Position numbers and translations under genes: made by a program
The notes under the pieces: model-generated
The model's database searches: none
Told to the model about the DNA's origin: nothing
The model's input: only the letters and a program-made list of their open reading frames with translations
NCBI GenBank assembly: GCA_028277745.1
Contig: JANQFR010000068.1
Location: 46,676 to 110,675, forward strand
Length of the DNA: 64,000 nt
DNA from: Phycisphaeraceae bacterium
GTDB lineage: Bacteria > Planctomycetota > Phycisphaerae > Phycisphaerales > Phycisphaeraceae
Direction of reading: 5' to 3'
Part shown: positions 1 to 9,254 of the stretch, in pieces
How the letters are laid out: each line of letters opens with the position of its first letter
Position numbering within the stretch: the first letter of the stretch is position 1

Positions 1-301
1 CCTGGATCACGACGCTCGCCTCGCCGAGCCCGACGTCGCCCTGGGCGTGCGCGGCGCGGACCGCCAGGCAGCCGCTCCGCGCCGCCTCTTCCTCGGCGAT
101 CGTCCGCAGCACCCGCTGCGCCATCGGCTCGTACGCCTCATACCGCAGACGCACCAGCCTGCCGAATTCGGGATGGGTTTCCGCCCGCGTCCGGCCGACG
201 AACACGCATTCAGCGCCGGCGCCTTCGGGCCAGGACAGCGTTTCGATCGCGACCGGTCCCTGGACAAGTGATGCGGTGATGAGCGGCGCAGGCGGCGACA
301 T
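1..301 (-). CDS. moaE: Molybdopterin synthase catalytic subunit MoaE (3' end outside window)
   Basis: The first 100 residues are visible and the frame runs open off the left edge. The residues ECVFVGRTR followed by LRYEAYEPMAQRVL match the MoaE core, and a later AAHAQGDVGLGEASVVI matches its (H)RxGxxxxGExSVxI region. MoaE transfers sulfur carried by MoaD to precursor Z during molybdenum-cofactor synthesis in the cytosol. The catalytic lysines lie beyond the edge. The ATG at 301 is 8 nt downstream of a TACAAT box, so it probably has its own promoter although it lies only 35 nt after the sulfatase. The call is firm for the visible part. Confidence 0.85.
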   Translation of the reverse strand, partial: MSPPAPLITASLVQGPVAIETLSWPEGAGAECVFVGRTRAETHPEFGRLVRLRYEAYEPMAQRVLRTIAEEEAARSGCLAVRAAHAQGDVGLGEASVVIQ

Positions 302-309
302 GGCCGCAG

Positions 310-315
310 ATTGTA
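310..315 (-). promoter_or_regulatory. TACAAT -10 box directly upstream of moaE
   Basis: TACAAT on the minus strand ends 8 nt before the moaE ATG. No Shine-Dalgarno sequence fits in between, so a transcript starting 6-8 nt after the box would be leaderless. The same box and spacing recur at several genes in the window. No good -35 is visible. Confidence 0.5.
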
Positions 316-336
316 GCGGTTCGGATTGCCGGGCAC

Positions 337-1758
337 CTATCGGCGCGGGGCGGACCACGGGTCAACCCATCGGCGCTTGAGTGGCAAGGTCACCTCGCGG
401 TAATGGCTCAAGTTGGCTCGCTCGAGGTAAACCTGGCCGGGCAGAAACTCATCACTTAATTCAGTAAGCCGCGCTTGAAGACGATCCTCCATCATGTGCT
501 GCAGGGCGGCGTGCTCGTGCCGACCGATCAGGTTGGTCATCTGAAACGGATCCGCCCGGTTGTCAAACAACAGCCAGGGGCCGTCCAGGTCACGGACATA
601 CGTGTAACGGTCCGTGCGCAGGCCGCGGTAGGCCCGCATCCCGTTGAACCGGATCTCGGTGAATTCCGCCGCCATGATCAGGAAGGCCGCTTCCTCCCCG
701 GAGGGCCGCCGCTCTCCACGCACTATCGGCGACCAGTCCCTGCCTTCCACCGCATCGGGGATGTCGAGGCCCGCCAACCCGAGCAGGGTCGGCATGATGT
801 CGGGTGAATCGATGGGAACCGTAATCTCACGCGCCTTCGCGGCCCCCTGCCGCGGGTCATAAAGCAGGAACGGCACATCGACCGACTCGGCAAACGGGAA
901 CAGCTTGGTGTTGAGCCCCTGGCTCTTGGCCATCTCGCCGTGGTCGGAGGTGAAAACAATGATGGTGTTGTCGGCGATCCCCGCTTGATCCACGGCATCA
1001 AGCACGATCGGGAGGCAGTCATCCAGCGCGGCGATGTGGGCGTAGTACCCCGCCAGGTGTGCCCGGGCGTCGGCTTCCAGGCCCGGGGGAACATTCGGCC
1101 TGAGCGTCAACGGCCGATCTGAATACATCGCGCGGTATTGGTCCGGCGCGGAGTCGAGCGGGGAGTGGGGCGGCCCCCATGAGAGCATCAGGAGGAACGG
1201 CGGGTCGGCGTCCGCATGGTCGCGGATGTACCGGGCCGCCTCCCGGCTCTGCGCAAAAGCGTCATAACCCGCCCATGTATGGCGGGTCGGCTCGTCATTC
1301 CAGTAATAGTGAGAGTGGTTGTAGTCGTGGGAGCACTCGAAGCCTTTCCAGTCGTCGAAACCCATCTGATAGTCGCGCGGCACGCGTTGGGCTCGCCGGC
1401 CGAAGGCGCCGTCCGGGCTGCCGTACAGGTGCCACTTGCCGATGTACGCCGTCCGGTACCCCCCGGCCTTGAACGCCCTCGCGATGGATTCGCAACCGGG
1501 GTCAAGCTCCACATCGTTGATGAAAACGCCATGGGTTAATGGGTATTGCCCGGTCATCAGGCTGGCGCGGTAGGGGCAACACACGGGGCATCCGCTGACG
1601 GCGTTGGGGAAATTGATGCAACGCGCGGCGAAGGCGTCCAGGTGGGGCGTGTGCGCATTGGGGTCCCCCGCATACCCCGCGGCCTGAGCGCGCCACTCGT
1701 CGGCGAAAATAAAAACAATGTTCGGGCGCCCGCGGGCGCCCGAGGGCGTGCGGTTCAT
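337..1758 (-). CDS. Type I sulfatase (alkaline-phosphatase superfamily)
   Basis: A 473-residue arylsulfatase-family hydrolase. PNIVFIFADEWR at residues 12-23 provides the first metal ligand. The Cys-type sulfatase signature C-x-P-x-R is at 60-64 (CCPYR), where the first Cys would be oxidised to formylglycine. FTSDHGEM later supplies further metal ligands. No signal peptide is evident, so it may act in the cytosol. No formylglycine-generating enzyme or anSME gene is in the window, so maturation must be encoded elsewhere. The ATG follows a good GGAGAGG ribosome site. The substrate (sulfated polysaccharide, choline sulfate or other) cannot be told from sequence. Confidence 0.93.
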   Translation of the reverse strand: MNRTPSGARGRPNIVFIFADEWRAQAAGYAGDPNAHTPHLDAFAARCINFPNAVSGCPVCCPYRASLMTGQYPLTHGVFINDVELDPGCESIARAFKAGGYRTAYIGKWHLYGSPDGAFGRRAQRVPRDYQMGFDDWKGFECSHDYNHSHYYWNDEPTRHTWAGYDAFAQSREAARYIRDHADADPPFLLMLSWGPPHSPLDSAPDQYRAMYSDRPLTLRPNVPPGLEADARAHLAGYYAHIAALDDCLPIVLDAVDQAGIADNTIIVFTSDHGEMAKSQGLNTKLFPFAESVDVPFLLYDPRQGAAKAREITVPIDSPDIMPTLLGLAGLDIPDAVEGRDWSPIVRGERRPSGEEAAFLIMAAEFTEIRFNGMRAYRGLRTDRYTYVRDLDGPWLLFDNRADPFQMTNLIGRHEHAALQHMMEDRLQARLTELSDEFLPGQVYLERANLSHYREVTLPLKRRWVDPWSAPRR

Positions 1759-1978
1759 ATCAACCTCTCCGGTCGGCCGCGCCGGCCGGGCGGCGTCGGT
1801 TGCTTCCGCTCAGCCCGCCGGGAGGGCTGTGCCCGGGCGATGGCGGACGCGAGGCTCACGCCGGTGTTCCACGCGGGCGACAGTCTGGGCGATTTCTGCG
1901 ATTTCGGACAGTGTCGCGCAGCATCAGATACATCTGGACCTTCGGCCGCCTGCGGCGTCCTCGGGACCGGCTTGGCAG

Positions 1979-3037
1979 TCAGCTCGCGGCGGCGAGTTGC
2001 TCACGCTTGGCCTTGATCGAGGCGAGCAGCTTCTTGAAGGGGTCGGCGAATTTCGCGGTGCCTTCCTCCATCAGGACGCGCTCCAACTCGGCGTCGTCGA
2101 CCTTCTCGTCGATATCGTTGAGCACCTCGATCGGGGGCATCTCATCGACGCGGCGGGCGTAGGTCTTGCCCAGGGCCTGGACCGCGTCGTTGGTGGCTGG
2201 AGGATTGGTCTGGATGTCCGAGCCGGCGAGGGCTTCGACGTATTTGTCTTTCGGGTCTTCAGGCTTCTTCGTGCCGGTGGAGGCGAAGATGATCTCCTGG
2301 TCGAGCTTGAGGCCCTTGTCGGCCCAGAAGTCCTGGTTGGACTTCCAGAGCCGCTTGACGTTGACGATGCCGACCAGGCCCTGGGCGGCTTCACTGAGCT
2401 GTGGCACGTGCTTCTCGGTGTAGACATCAACGCGGGAGACGAAGATGGAGTAGACGCTCTTGAAGCGGTCAAGCTCGCCGAAACGCTGCCGGCCGCGCCA
2501 CACGGCTTCGCGGGCGAGGTTGTACTGGCGCTCGGAGAAGATGAGCGTGACGTTGAGGGTGATCCCGGCGGCGGCGAGCTCTTCGAGGGCGTCGAGGCCC
2601 GCCGCGGTGGCGGGGACCTTGATCATGCGGTTTTCGTGGCCGGCAGCCCACTTCTTACCCAGCTCGATGTACCGCTTGACCCGTTCCTCATGGGGCGGGC
2701 CGAGCTCGGTGTCTTCCAGCAGCGGGTCGAGCTCGAAGCTGACGTAGCCGTCGTTGCCCTGGGTGTTGGCCCAGGCGGGGTGAAACTTGTTCTGGGCGTA
2801 CCGGACCATCTGGTCGGTCATGGCCCAGGCGAGGTCTTCGTCGTTGAGCCCGTCGGCGATGAGCTTGGCGATGTCGTTGTCGTAGCGGCCGGTCTCGAGG
2901 AGGCCGGAGATGATGATGGGGTTGGAGGTGGCGCCGGTGGCCCCGTAAGCCAGGTTTTTCTCGATCTCGTCGGGGTCGACCGAGTCGAGCCAGAGCTTGG
3001 TGCCGCAGGCGACGAGGGATTCGAGGGGGGTGGTCAT
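1979..3037 (-). CDS. tal: Transaldolase
   Basis: A 352-residue transaldolase of the non-oxidative pentose phosphate pathway, which moves a dihydroxyacetone unit between sugar phosphates. It has TSNPIIISG near residue 38, the Schiff-base lysine Lys140 in MIKVPAT, and [10 protein letters not shown] after it. The length fits the longer bacterial Tal class rather than the ~220-residue MipB/TalC type. The ATG is preceded by AAAGGA. It reads in the same direction as the thioredoxin-like gene 50 nt upstream. The 220 nt downstream, before the sulfatase, hold no recognisable gene. Confidence 0.93.
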   Translation of the reverse strand: MTTPLESLVACGTKLWLDSVDPDEIEKNLAYGATGATSNPIIISGLLETGRYDNDIAKLIADGLNDEDLAWAMTDQMVRYAQNKFHPAWANTQGNDGYVSFELDPLLEDTELGPPHEERVKRYIELGKKWAAGHENRMIKVPATAAGLDALEELAAAGITLNVTLIFSERQYNLAREAVWRGRQRFGELDRFKSVYSIFVSRVDVYTEKHVPQLSEAAQGLVGIVNVKRLWKSNQDFWADKGLKLDQEIIFASTGTKKPEDPKDKYVEALAGSDIQTNPPATNDAVQALGKTYARRVDEMPPIEVLNDIDEKVDDAELERVLMEEGTAKFADPFKKLLASIKAKREQLAAAS

Positions 3038-3086
3038 ATCGGCGTCCTTTCGGGTCGTTCGGGGGCGTTCGTGCAGCCGGTGAATC

Positions 3087-3587
3087 CTACCGTGGGGATT
3101 GGCCGGCTGTCATGGCCGATAGCCAGTTTTTCATGTCTGCGGGATCGAGAGGGCCCGAGACCCGGCCGATCTCGCGTCCGTCCGGGTCCGCCGCGACCAG
3201 GGTGGGCAGGCCCTTGATCTGCATTTCGGCCGCGGCGTAGCTCTGGGGGTCCTCCGGCGCGGGGGCGGTCATGTCCATCTTGACGGGGACAAAGTCGGCT
3301 CCGATGAGTTCAACCACGTCGTCGCGGCTGTAAACAAATTGTTTCATTTTGCGGCAGGGCGAGCACCAGTCGGCGGTGAAATTGATCAGGACGAGTTTAT
3401 CTTGAGAGCGGGCTTCGGCCTGGGCGTCGATCAGGTCTTCGCGCCAGGGGACCCGGTCCTCGCCGACCGCGCCGCGGATGAGGGTGAAGACGAACGCGCA
3501 GGCCATGATGAACAGGATGAAGCCGGCGACGGTGGTCGCGCGGTTGGGCTTGAGCGGGGCGGGCTGGCGGTCGGGTGAGGATGGCAT
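3087..3587 (-). CDS. Membrane-anchored thioredoxin-like protein
   Basis: 166 residues: one N-terminal transmembrane helix (about 19-38) and a thioredoxin fold with TADWCSPC (Cys75 and Cys78). It resembles the C-terminal domain of DsbD and the DUF255-like/thioredoxin_7 families, so it probably reduces exported or periplasmic partners. [12 protein letters not shown] carries the cis-Pro loop expected of the fold. It is 66 nt downstream of the kinase gene and may be co-transcribed with it. No partner such as CcdA is seen nearby. Confidence 0.85.
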   Translation of the reverse strand: MPSSPDRQPAPLKPNRATTVAGFILFIMACAFVFTLIRGAVGEDRVPWREDLIDAQAEARSQDKLVLINFTADWCSPCRKMKQFVYSRDDVVELIGADFVPVKMDMTAPAPEDPQSYAAAEMQIKGLPTLVAADPDGREIGRVSGPLDPADMKNWLSAMTAGQSPR

Positions 3588-3653
3588 GGCGGCTATGAAC
3601 CCAACGGTTTGAGGGCGGAGGTTGTTCCCGGCGGCGCCGGGGAGGCCCGTGCG

Positions 3654-4898
3654 TCAGTTGCCGGCGATGGTGAGGAGCATGATGATCAGGCCGACGGCCA
3701 GGAGCCAGCCAGCGACGGCGACCCAGAAGATCGGCTGGCTGGTCAGCGGCGGGGCGGGGCCGGCCCGGTCGATGGACACGACCGACGAGGCGGCGGTCTC
3801 CTCGGCCTCGGAGTCGAGGGCGGAAAGGGAGACCAGGTCGAAGAGTCGGCGGGCCTGGGGCGGGGCCTCGCCGCGGGCGACGGCTTCGAGGTCGGTCTGC
3901 ATGTCGCCGGCCGTGGCGTATCGCTTCTTGCGGTCTTTGGCCATGGCGACCTCGATGATCTCCGCCAGGCCGTTGGTGAGGTCTTTGTTGATGTGGTCGG
4001 GGGGGGTGAGGTCTTCCTTGAGGTGCTTGTGCATCACGGCCGAGGGGTTGGGGCCGTCGAAGGGGACCTGTCCGGTGACCATGTGATAGAGGGTGGCGCC
4101 GAGGCCGTAGATGTCGGCGCGGGCGTCAACGTCGACCTCGCCGCGGATCTGTTCGGGGCTGATGTAGTAGGGGGTGCCGAAAGCCTTGCCGGCCTCGGCC
4201 TCGGCGGCCTCGCGGTCGGAGATCGCGCGGGCCAGGCCCATGTCGGCGAGCTTGGCCGTGCCGTTGCGGGTGATCATGATGTTCTTGGGCTTCACGTCCC
4301 GGTGGATGAAGCCCGCTTTGTGGGCGTGCTCGAGCGCCTTGGCGGTCTGGATGGCGATCTCGAGGGCGCGGGACTCTTCGTACCGGCCGTTGGCCTGGAG
4401 TTCTTCGAAGACGCTGTTGCCCTCGACGTACTCCATGACGAAGTAGTGGGTCTCGCCGTGCTGGCCGACGTCGAGGGCGCCGACGATATTGGGGTGGTTG
4501 AGCTTGGCGGCGGCGCGGCCCTCGGCGTAGAAGCGTTCGACGAACTGCTTGTTGTTGGTGTGCTTGCGGGGCAGGACCTTGATGGCGACCATCCGATCGA
4601 GGCTGAGCTGGCGGGCTTTATAGACGGTGGCCATGGCACCGGCGCCGAGGCGTTCGAGCATCTGGTAGCCCGGGATCTGGCGGGTGGCGCGTTGCTCCTC
4701 GATCTCGGGCAGGAGCCGCTCGATCTGTTTCCGCGTCACCAGGCCGCGTTCGACCAGCATCTGGCTGAGGCTCTGGTTGTTGGCCTCGGTGTCCCGCGTC
4801 TGGACGAGTTCGGCGACCTCGTCGGCGGTGGCCAGGCCGCGTTCGACGACAAGTCGTCCGAGCACGGTGTCGACACTGGTGGACGAGGTATCGGGCAT
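3654..4898 (-). CDS. Tail-anchored Ser/Thr protein kinase with MshEN-like N-terminus
   Basis: 414 residues. A Hanks-type kinase domain spans about 75-345: glycine loop LGAGAMATV at 84-92, VAIK Lys107, HRD at 199-201 (HRDVKPKN), DMG in place of DFG at 219-221, and GTPYYISPEQ. All catalytic residues are present, so it should be active. One hydrophobic helix (about 390-412) at the C-terminus anchors it. Residues 10-65 hold two similar blocks, LGRLVVERGLATADEV and LSQMLVERGLVTRKQI, that resemble the tandem motifs of MshEN/GspE N-domains, known c-di-GMP binders. No PASTA or sensor domain is present. Confidence 0.92.
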   Translation of the reverse strand: MPDTSSTSVDTVLGRLVVERGLATADEVAELVQTRDTEANNQSLSQMLVERGLVTRKQIERLLPEIEEQRATRQIPGYQMLERLGAGAMATVYKARQLSLDRMVAIKVLPRKHTNNKQFVERFYAEGRAAAKLNHPNIVGALDVGQHGETHYFVMEYVEGNSVFEELQANGRYEESRALEIAIQTAKALEHAHKAGFIHRDVKPKNIMITRNGTAKLADMGLARAISDREAAEAEAGKAFGTPYYISPEQIRGEVDVDARADIYGLGATLYHMVTGQVPFDGPNPSAVMHKHLKEDLTPPDHINKDLTNGLAEIIEVAMAKDRKKRYATAGDMQTDLEAVARGEAPPQARRLFDLVSLSALDSEAEETAASSVVSIDRAGPAPPLTSQPIFWVAVAGWLLAVGLIIMLLTIAGN

Positions 4899-5076
4899 CA
4901 GCAGGCGATTACGGGAAGGTGCTCAATACAGCCGAGAGGGCATGGGTCACAATGTGATGGGCAAGGTATGAGCCGCGACGGGCGGTGTCAATCATGAATT
5001 CGAGGGCAACATCGGCCATAAAGCCGGAAGGCTCAAATCATTGTAACCTGTGCGGGCAAAAGGGCGCAACCATCGC

Positions 5077-5082
5077 TAGAAT
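5077..5082 (+). promoter_or_regulatory. TAGAAT -10 box upstream of polyprenyl synthase
   Basis: TAGAAT lies only 3 nt before the ATG at 5086. A transcript would then start at or inside that codon, which argues for initiation at the ATG at 5122. No -35 is evident. Confidence 0.4.
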
Positions 5083-5121
5083 CCGATGAGCGGCCGGGTG
5101 GCCGTGCAAGGGCATCGCTCC

Positions 5122-6147
5122 ATGATCCTCCTGGCTCAGAGCAACGGGCAGATCAGCCGTCGGCTGGCCGCGGATCTGGCGGACGTCGAGTCGCGTTTCG
5201 CGGCCGAGTTGCACAGCGACCTGAGCTGCGTCAACGAACTGGCCGGCCATATCGAGCGTTATCGGGGCAAGATGCTGCGGCCGACGTTGGTCCTGGTGTC
5301 GGCCATGGCGGTGGACCTCGACGCCGACGGCGTCCGTGAGGCCCACCGCGTGCTGGCGACCGTGACCGAGATGGTCCATATGGCCACCCTGGTGCACGAC
5401 GACATCCTCGACGAGGCCGAGATGCGGCGGCGCGGCGCCACGGTCAACCACCTCAACGGCAACGAGACGGCCGTGATGCTCGGCGACTACCTCATCAGCC
5501 ACGCGTACCACCTGTGCTCATCGCTATCGGACTCGCAGATCAGCCGTATGGTCGCCGCGGCGACCAACACCGTGTGCGAGGGCGAGCTGCTCCAACTCGC
5601 CAACCGTCGCAACCATCAGCTCGATGAGCCGACCTATTTCGAGATCATCCGCCGCAAGACCGCGAGCCTCTGCGGGGCGTGCTGCCGGATCGCCGCGACG
5701 ATCAGCCGGGCCGACGAGAGCCAGGCCGCCGCGTTGGACGCTTACGGCCAGAAGCTGGGCATCGCGTTCCAGATCGTCGACGACGTGCTGGACCTGGTCG
5801 GCGACGAGGGCACGGTCGGCAAGACGCTGGGGCTTGACCTGGAGAAGACCAAGCTGACCCTGCCGGTGATCCATTACCTGCGGGAGGAGACGCCCGAGCA
5901 CCGGGCGGCGTTGGCGCGGCTGCTGGACCGGTTGGCGGACGCGTCGGTCGGGCCCGATCGCCGCGCGGAGCTGACCTCGCAGGTCCGGGGCCTGCTCCGC
6001 GGCAGCGCGTCGCTGGACTACGCGCGGGGCTGGGCCGGCCGGCTGGTGGACGAGGCGAAGACCCAGGTCGCCGAACACCTGCCCGAATCGCCCGCCCGGG
6101 CCCTGCTGATCGAGATGGCCGACGCCGTGGTCAGCCGGAGGTATTGA
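5122..6147 (+). CDS. Polyprenyl diphosphate synthase
   Basis: A trans-prenyltransferase that chains isopentenyl units for quinone side chains or related lipids. GKMLRPTLV near residue 49, the first Asp-rich motif HDDILDEA (Asp93, Asp94, Asp97) and the second, QIVDDVLDLVGD, are all there. An in-frame ATG at 5086 would add 12 residues, but a TAGAAT box ends 3 nt before it. The ATG at 5122 has AAGGG 9 nt upstream and gives the usual N-terminus. The bulky residues before the first motif suggest a long-chain product (heptaprenyl to nonaprenyl), which is only a guess. Confidence 0.92.
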   Translation: MILLAQSNGQISRRLAADLADVESRFAAELHSDLSCVNELAGHIERYRGKMLRPTLVLVSAMAVDLDADGVREAHRVLATVTEMVHMATLVHDDILDEAEMRRRGATVNHLNGNETAVMLGDYLISHAYHLCSSLSDSQISRMVAAATNTVCEGELLQLANRRNHQLDEPTYFEIIRRKTASLCGACCRIAATISRADESQAAALDAYGQKLGIAFQIVDDVLDLVGDEGTVGKTLGLDLEKTKLTLPVIHYLREETPEHRAALARLLDRLADASVGPDRRAELTSQVRGLLRGSASLDYARGWAGRLVDEAKTQVAEHLPESPARALLIEMADAVVSRRY

Positions 6148-6267
6148 TGAAAACCCCGGAGCGGGATGGATTTTGGTCATGTCCCTTATCGGTATCGTTC
6201 GATAATAGCTTTGGCCCGGGCGTGGCGATAAAGTTTGACATTGGCTTTCTGGACGGGGATTGATGTG

Positions 6268-7965
6268 ATGAGTGAACCGTTGCCCCGCATCTTGATCTAT
6301 GGCGGCCGCGTATCGGGCCGGAGCCCGGTCGCGGAAACGCTGTCCCATCATTTCCAGGTCGATGTCGTGGACGACATGGACTCGGCGCTGACCGCGCTGC
6401 GCGAGCAGGAATACCACGCGGTGTTCGCGGACGTGGGCGACTTCCTCCCGCTGGAGCGGGCGCTGGTCGGCGAGAAGTCCAGCCTCGTGCTCAACACGAT
6501 CGGCGAAGGGGTGTGCATCGTCGACAAGGACGGCCGGCTGAGCTGGACCAACACCAAGATGCGGGCCTTCTCCCCCGAGGTGACCGAACGCGTCAAGCGG
6601 GTCTGCGTCCAGGCCCTCCAGATCTTCGGCTCGCAATCCGGGCCGATCTCCGACCTGTCCCAGACCCGTTCGAAGAAGTTCACGTTCCAGGTGGAGGAGC
6701 GGTACTTCGAGATGATCTGCTCGCCGGTGGTGGATCACGAGGGCCGGGTGATGCAGGTCGTGGCGGTCGTGTGGGACGCCACCAGCGGCAAACGCCTGCA
6801 GTCCAAGATCGACGCCATCGACGCGTCCGGCCGCGAGCTGGCGCGGATCGACACCGACGCCGTCGCCGAGCTCGCCCCCTCCGAGCGGCTCAAGCTGCTT
6901 CAGGACAAGATCATCAGGTATTCCAAGGACCTGATGCACTTCGACCACTTCGCCATCCGCCTGCTTCATAAGAAGACCAACAAGCTCGAGGTCGTCATCA
7001 GCGAGGGGTTGCCGCTCGAGGCGCTGGAGATCGACCTCTACGCCCAGCCCGAGGGCAACGGTATCTCCGGTTACGTCGCGGCGACCGGCCGGTCCTACAT
7101 CTGCCACGACACCGAGAAGGACCCGCGGTACGTGTTGGGCTTGCGGCACTGCAAGAGTTCGCTAACCGTGCCGCTCAACCTCTTCGGCGAGGTCGTGGGC
7201 GTCTATAACATCGAGTCGGAGTCGGTCGGCGCGTTCAACGAGGACGACCGCCAGTTCGCCGAGATCTTCGGGCGGTACGTGGCGCTGGCGCTCAACATCC
7301 TCGACCTGTTGGTCGTCGAACGTTACACGACCTCGGGCAAGATCACCGACAGCGTGGTCCAGGAGATGGCCCAGCCGCTCAACGACATCGTCACCGAGGC
7401 GCAGTCGCTGATGGAGGAGTACATCGGCGACGACGCCATGCGGGGCCGGCTCAACAAGATCGTCGATTATGTCGGGGCGATCCGCGCGACGATCCGCGAC
7501 GTCGCCGCCGGGCCCAACGCCGTGCTGGGCTCCCAACGCGACGGCGAGGCGCCGGCCGACCCCGGCCTGGCCCAGAAGCAGGTCCTGATCGCCGACGACG
7601 AGCCGAACATCCGCAAAACCATCGGGGACGTGCTCGCCCGCAAGGGGTGCAAGGTCACGGTCTGCAAGGACGGTTACGAGGCCTGCTCCGAACTGGATCA
7701 GCACGCGTTCGACCTGGTCATCAGCGACATCAAGATGCCCTACCGCAACGGCTACGAGATCTTCGCCGCGGCCCAGCGCAGCCGCGACGGGACGCCGGTG
7801 CTGTTGATGACCGGCTTCGGCTATGACCCGCACCACTCGATCGTCCGCGCCAGCCAGGAAGGGCTGTCGGCCGTGATGTTCAAGCCCTTCAAGGTCGAGC
7901 AACTCCTGGAGGAGGTGCGCAAGGCGCTGGGGGTGGAAGCCCCCGCGGGCTCTGACGCGTCTTGA
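6268..7965 (+). CDS. PAS-GAF-receiver protein with degenerate HisKA segment and no ATPase domain
   Basis: 565 residues. In order: a receiver-like N-terminal segment without a clear phospho-Asp (about 6-65), a PAS domain (about 70-185, with GEGVCIVDKDGRL), a GAF domain (about 205-350), a helical segment (365-430) and a complete C-terminal receiver with IADDEPN, VISDIKMP and the conserved Lys in FKPF. The helical segment reads VVQEMAQPLNDI, which lines up with the HisKA H-box HELRxPLxxI but has Gln365 where His should be. No HATPase_c follows. It is therefore unlikely to be a kinase by itself. The ATG at 6268 is preferred to an upstream TTG at 6235. Confidence 0.88.
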   Translation: MSEPLPRILIYGGRVSGRSPVAETLSHHFQVDVVDDMDSALTALREQEYHAVFADVGDFLPLERALVGEKSSLVLNTIGEGVCIVDKDGRLSWTNTKMRAFSPEVTERVKRVCVQALQIFGSQSGPISDLSQTRSKKFTFQVEERYFEMICSPVVDHEGRVMQVVAVVWDATSGKRLQSKIDAIDASGRELARIDTDAVAELAPSERLKLLQDKIIRYSKDLMHFDHFAIRLLHKKTNKLEVVISEGLPLEALEIDLYAQPEGNGISGYVAATGRSYICHDTEKDPRYVLGLRHCKSSLTVPLNLFGEVVGVYNIESESVGAFNEDDRQFAEIFGRYVALALNILDLLVVERYTTSGKITDSVVQEMAQPLNDIVTEAQSLMEEYIGDDAMRGRLNKIVDYVGAIRATIRDVAAGPNAVLGSQRDGEAPADPGLAQKQVLIADDEPNIRKTIGDVLARKGCKVTVCKDGYEACSELDQHAFDLVISDIKMPYRNGYEIFAAAQRSRDGTPVLLMTGFGYDPHHSIVRASQEGLSAVMFKPFKVEQLLEEVRKALGVEAPAGSDAS

Positions 7966-9251
7966 GCGGGCCGCGCAGGAACACCGACGCCGGCCGCGAA
8001 GCCGCCGCCCGGGCGATCGCCCATTGTGCGGCTCGGTTCGACCACATGCCCCCCGGCTCACTGGACACGGCCGGCCTGCCGCCCCGCGACGGGGCCCTGG
8101 CGGTCGCGATCCACCGCCTGACCCTGCAACGCTGGCTGACGCTGGCGCACCTGGCGGATGCGTTTCTTAAGAAGCCGCTGCGCCGCCTGGAGCCCGCCAT
8201 GCAGGGTGTGCTGCTGACCGGCGCGGCCCAACTCGTGTTCATGGACCGGCTGCCGACTCACGCGGTGGTCGACGAATCGGTGAGCCTGGCCCGCCGCCTG
8301 GTGAGGCCCAAGGCGGCGGGGATGGCCAACGCGGTGCTCCGCCGTATCGCGGCCCTGGTCGACGCGGCGGTTCCCGACCTGCCCTGGACCCCCGCGCGGG
8401 ACCGTCTGCCGCTGGGCGCCGGGTCGGTCGTGCTCACCGAGCCCTGCCTGCCCGACCCGGCCGACCGGGTGGCGTACTGGTCGGTCGTCACCAGTTGCCC
8501 CACCCGGCTCGTGCAGGCCTGGTTTGATGCTTTCGGCTTCGAGGAGGCCGCCGGGCTGCTGCGGCACGGCCTGGAGACGCCGCCCACGATCGTGGTCGAC
8601 GAGCACGGCGCGGCTGCCGCCTGGACCGACACCCACGCGGCGCTGACCCAATACCTCGACGCCGACCCCCGCCGACGCGTGCAGGACCCCGCCTCCGCGG
8701 TGCCGGTCGACGCCACGGCCGGGCTGGACGTGCGGTCCGCCTACGACCCCTGTGCCGGGCGGGGCACCAAGACCCGCCAACTCGCGGCCCTGCACCCGGC
8801 CGCCGACGTCTGGGCCGATGATCCGGATGATGGCCGCGCCGCGGACCTCGCCGCACTGCCCGCGATCATGCCCAAGGTCCGCCTCGGCCCCCCGCCCGGG
8901 CCGGTCGACCTGCTGCTGCTGGATGTGCCCTGCTCCAACACCGGCGTCCTCGCCCGCCGGCCCGAGGCCCGCTACCGCTACCGCCAGTCGGTGGTCCGCG
9001 ACCTGGTCGCTCTCCAGCAGCAGATCGCGGACCACCACCTGAGGCACGCCCGGCCCGGCGGGCACGTGCTGTACGCCACCTGCAGCATCGAGCCCGCCGA
9101 GAACCAGGGGCAGGCCCGCTGGCTCGCCCAGCAGTGCGGCGGCCGGATCATCCATGAGGCTCTCGCGCTTCCCGCCGGCCGCGATGATGCGTACCATGAC
9201 GGCGGCTACCATGCCCTGATCCGGCTCCCCGACCCCCAGTCCCCCGGTTGA
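7962..9251 (+). CDS. rsmB: RsmB/NOP-family rRNA (cytosine-C5) methyltransferase
   Basis: 429 residues. An N-terminal NusB-like helical domain (about 10-140) precedes a class I methyltransferase domain. SAM-binding YDPCAGRGTKTRQLA, DVPCSNTGVL with the release Cys, and YATCSIEPAEN with the nucleophilic Cys mark an m5C RNA methyltransferase; RsmB modifies 16S C967. The TTG start overlaps the previous stop (TTGA), which points to translational coupling. Starting at the ATG at 8046 would remove part of the NusB domain. The ribosomal cluster begins shortly downstream. Confidence 0.9.
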   Translation: MSGPRRNTDAGREAAARAIAHCAARFDHMPPGSLDTAGLPPRDGALAVAIHRLTLQRWLTLAHLADAFLKKPLRRLEPAMQGVLLTGAAQLVFMDRLPTHAVVDESVSLARRLVRPKAAGMANAVLRRIAALVDAAVPDLPWTPARDRLPLGAGSVVLTEPCLPDPADRVAYWSVVTSCPTRLVQAWFDAFGFEEAAGLLRHGLETPPTIVVDEHGAAAAWTDTHAALTQYLDADPRRRVQDPASAVPVDATAGLDVRSAYDPCAGRGTKTRQLAALHPAADVWADDPDDGRAADLAALPAIMPKVRLGPPPGPVDLLLLDVPCSNTGVLARRPEARYRYRQSVVRDLVALQQQIADHHLRHARPGGHVLYATCSIEPAENQGQARWLAQQCGGRIIHEALALPAGRDDAYHDGGYHALIRLPDPQSPG

Positions 9252-9254
9252 AAC

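Noticed and set aside
47..271. Plus-strand small frame at the left edge
   Set aside because: The minus strand encodes MoaE with clear motifs in this place.
1718..3217. 499-codon open frame on the plus strand opposite transaldolase
   Set aside because: It is antisense to a clear transaldolase, has low-complexity Val/Gly/Leu/Asp content and no family motif. High GC makes such frames common.
3609..4997. 462-codon open frame on the plus strand opposite the kinase
   Set aside because: Same reason: a mirror of the kinase codons, with no recognisable domain.
5086..5121. ATG at 5086 as start of the polyprenyl synthase
   Set aside because: A TAGAAT box ends 3 nt before it, and the added residues do not look like family sequence.
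6235..6240. TTGACA as a -35 for the PAS-GAF gene
   Set aside because: No -10 follows at 16-18 nt, and a start there would overlap the ATG at 6268.
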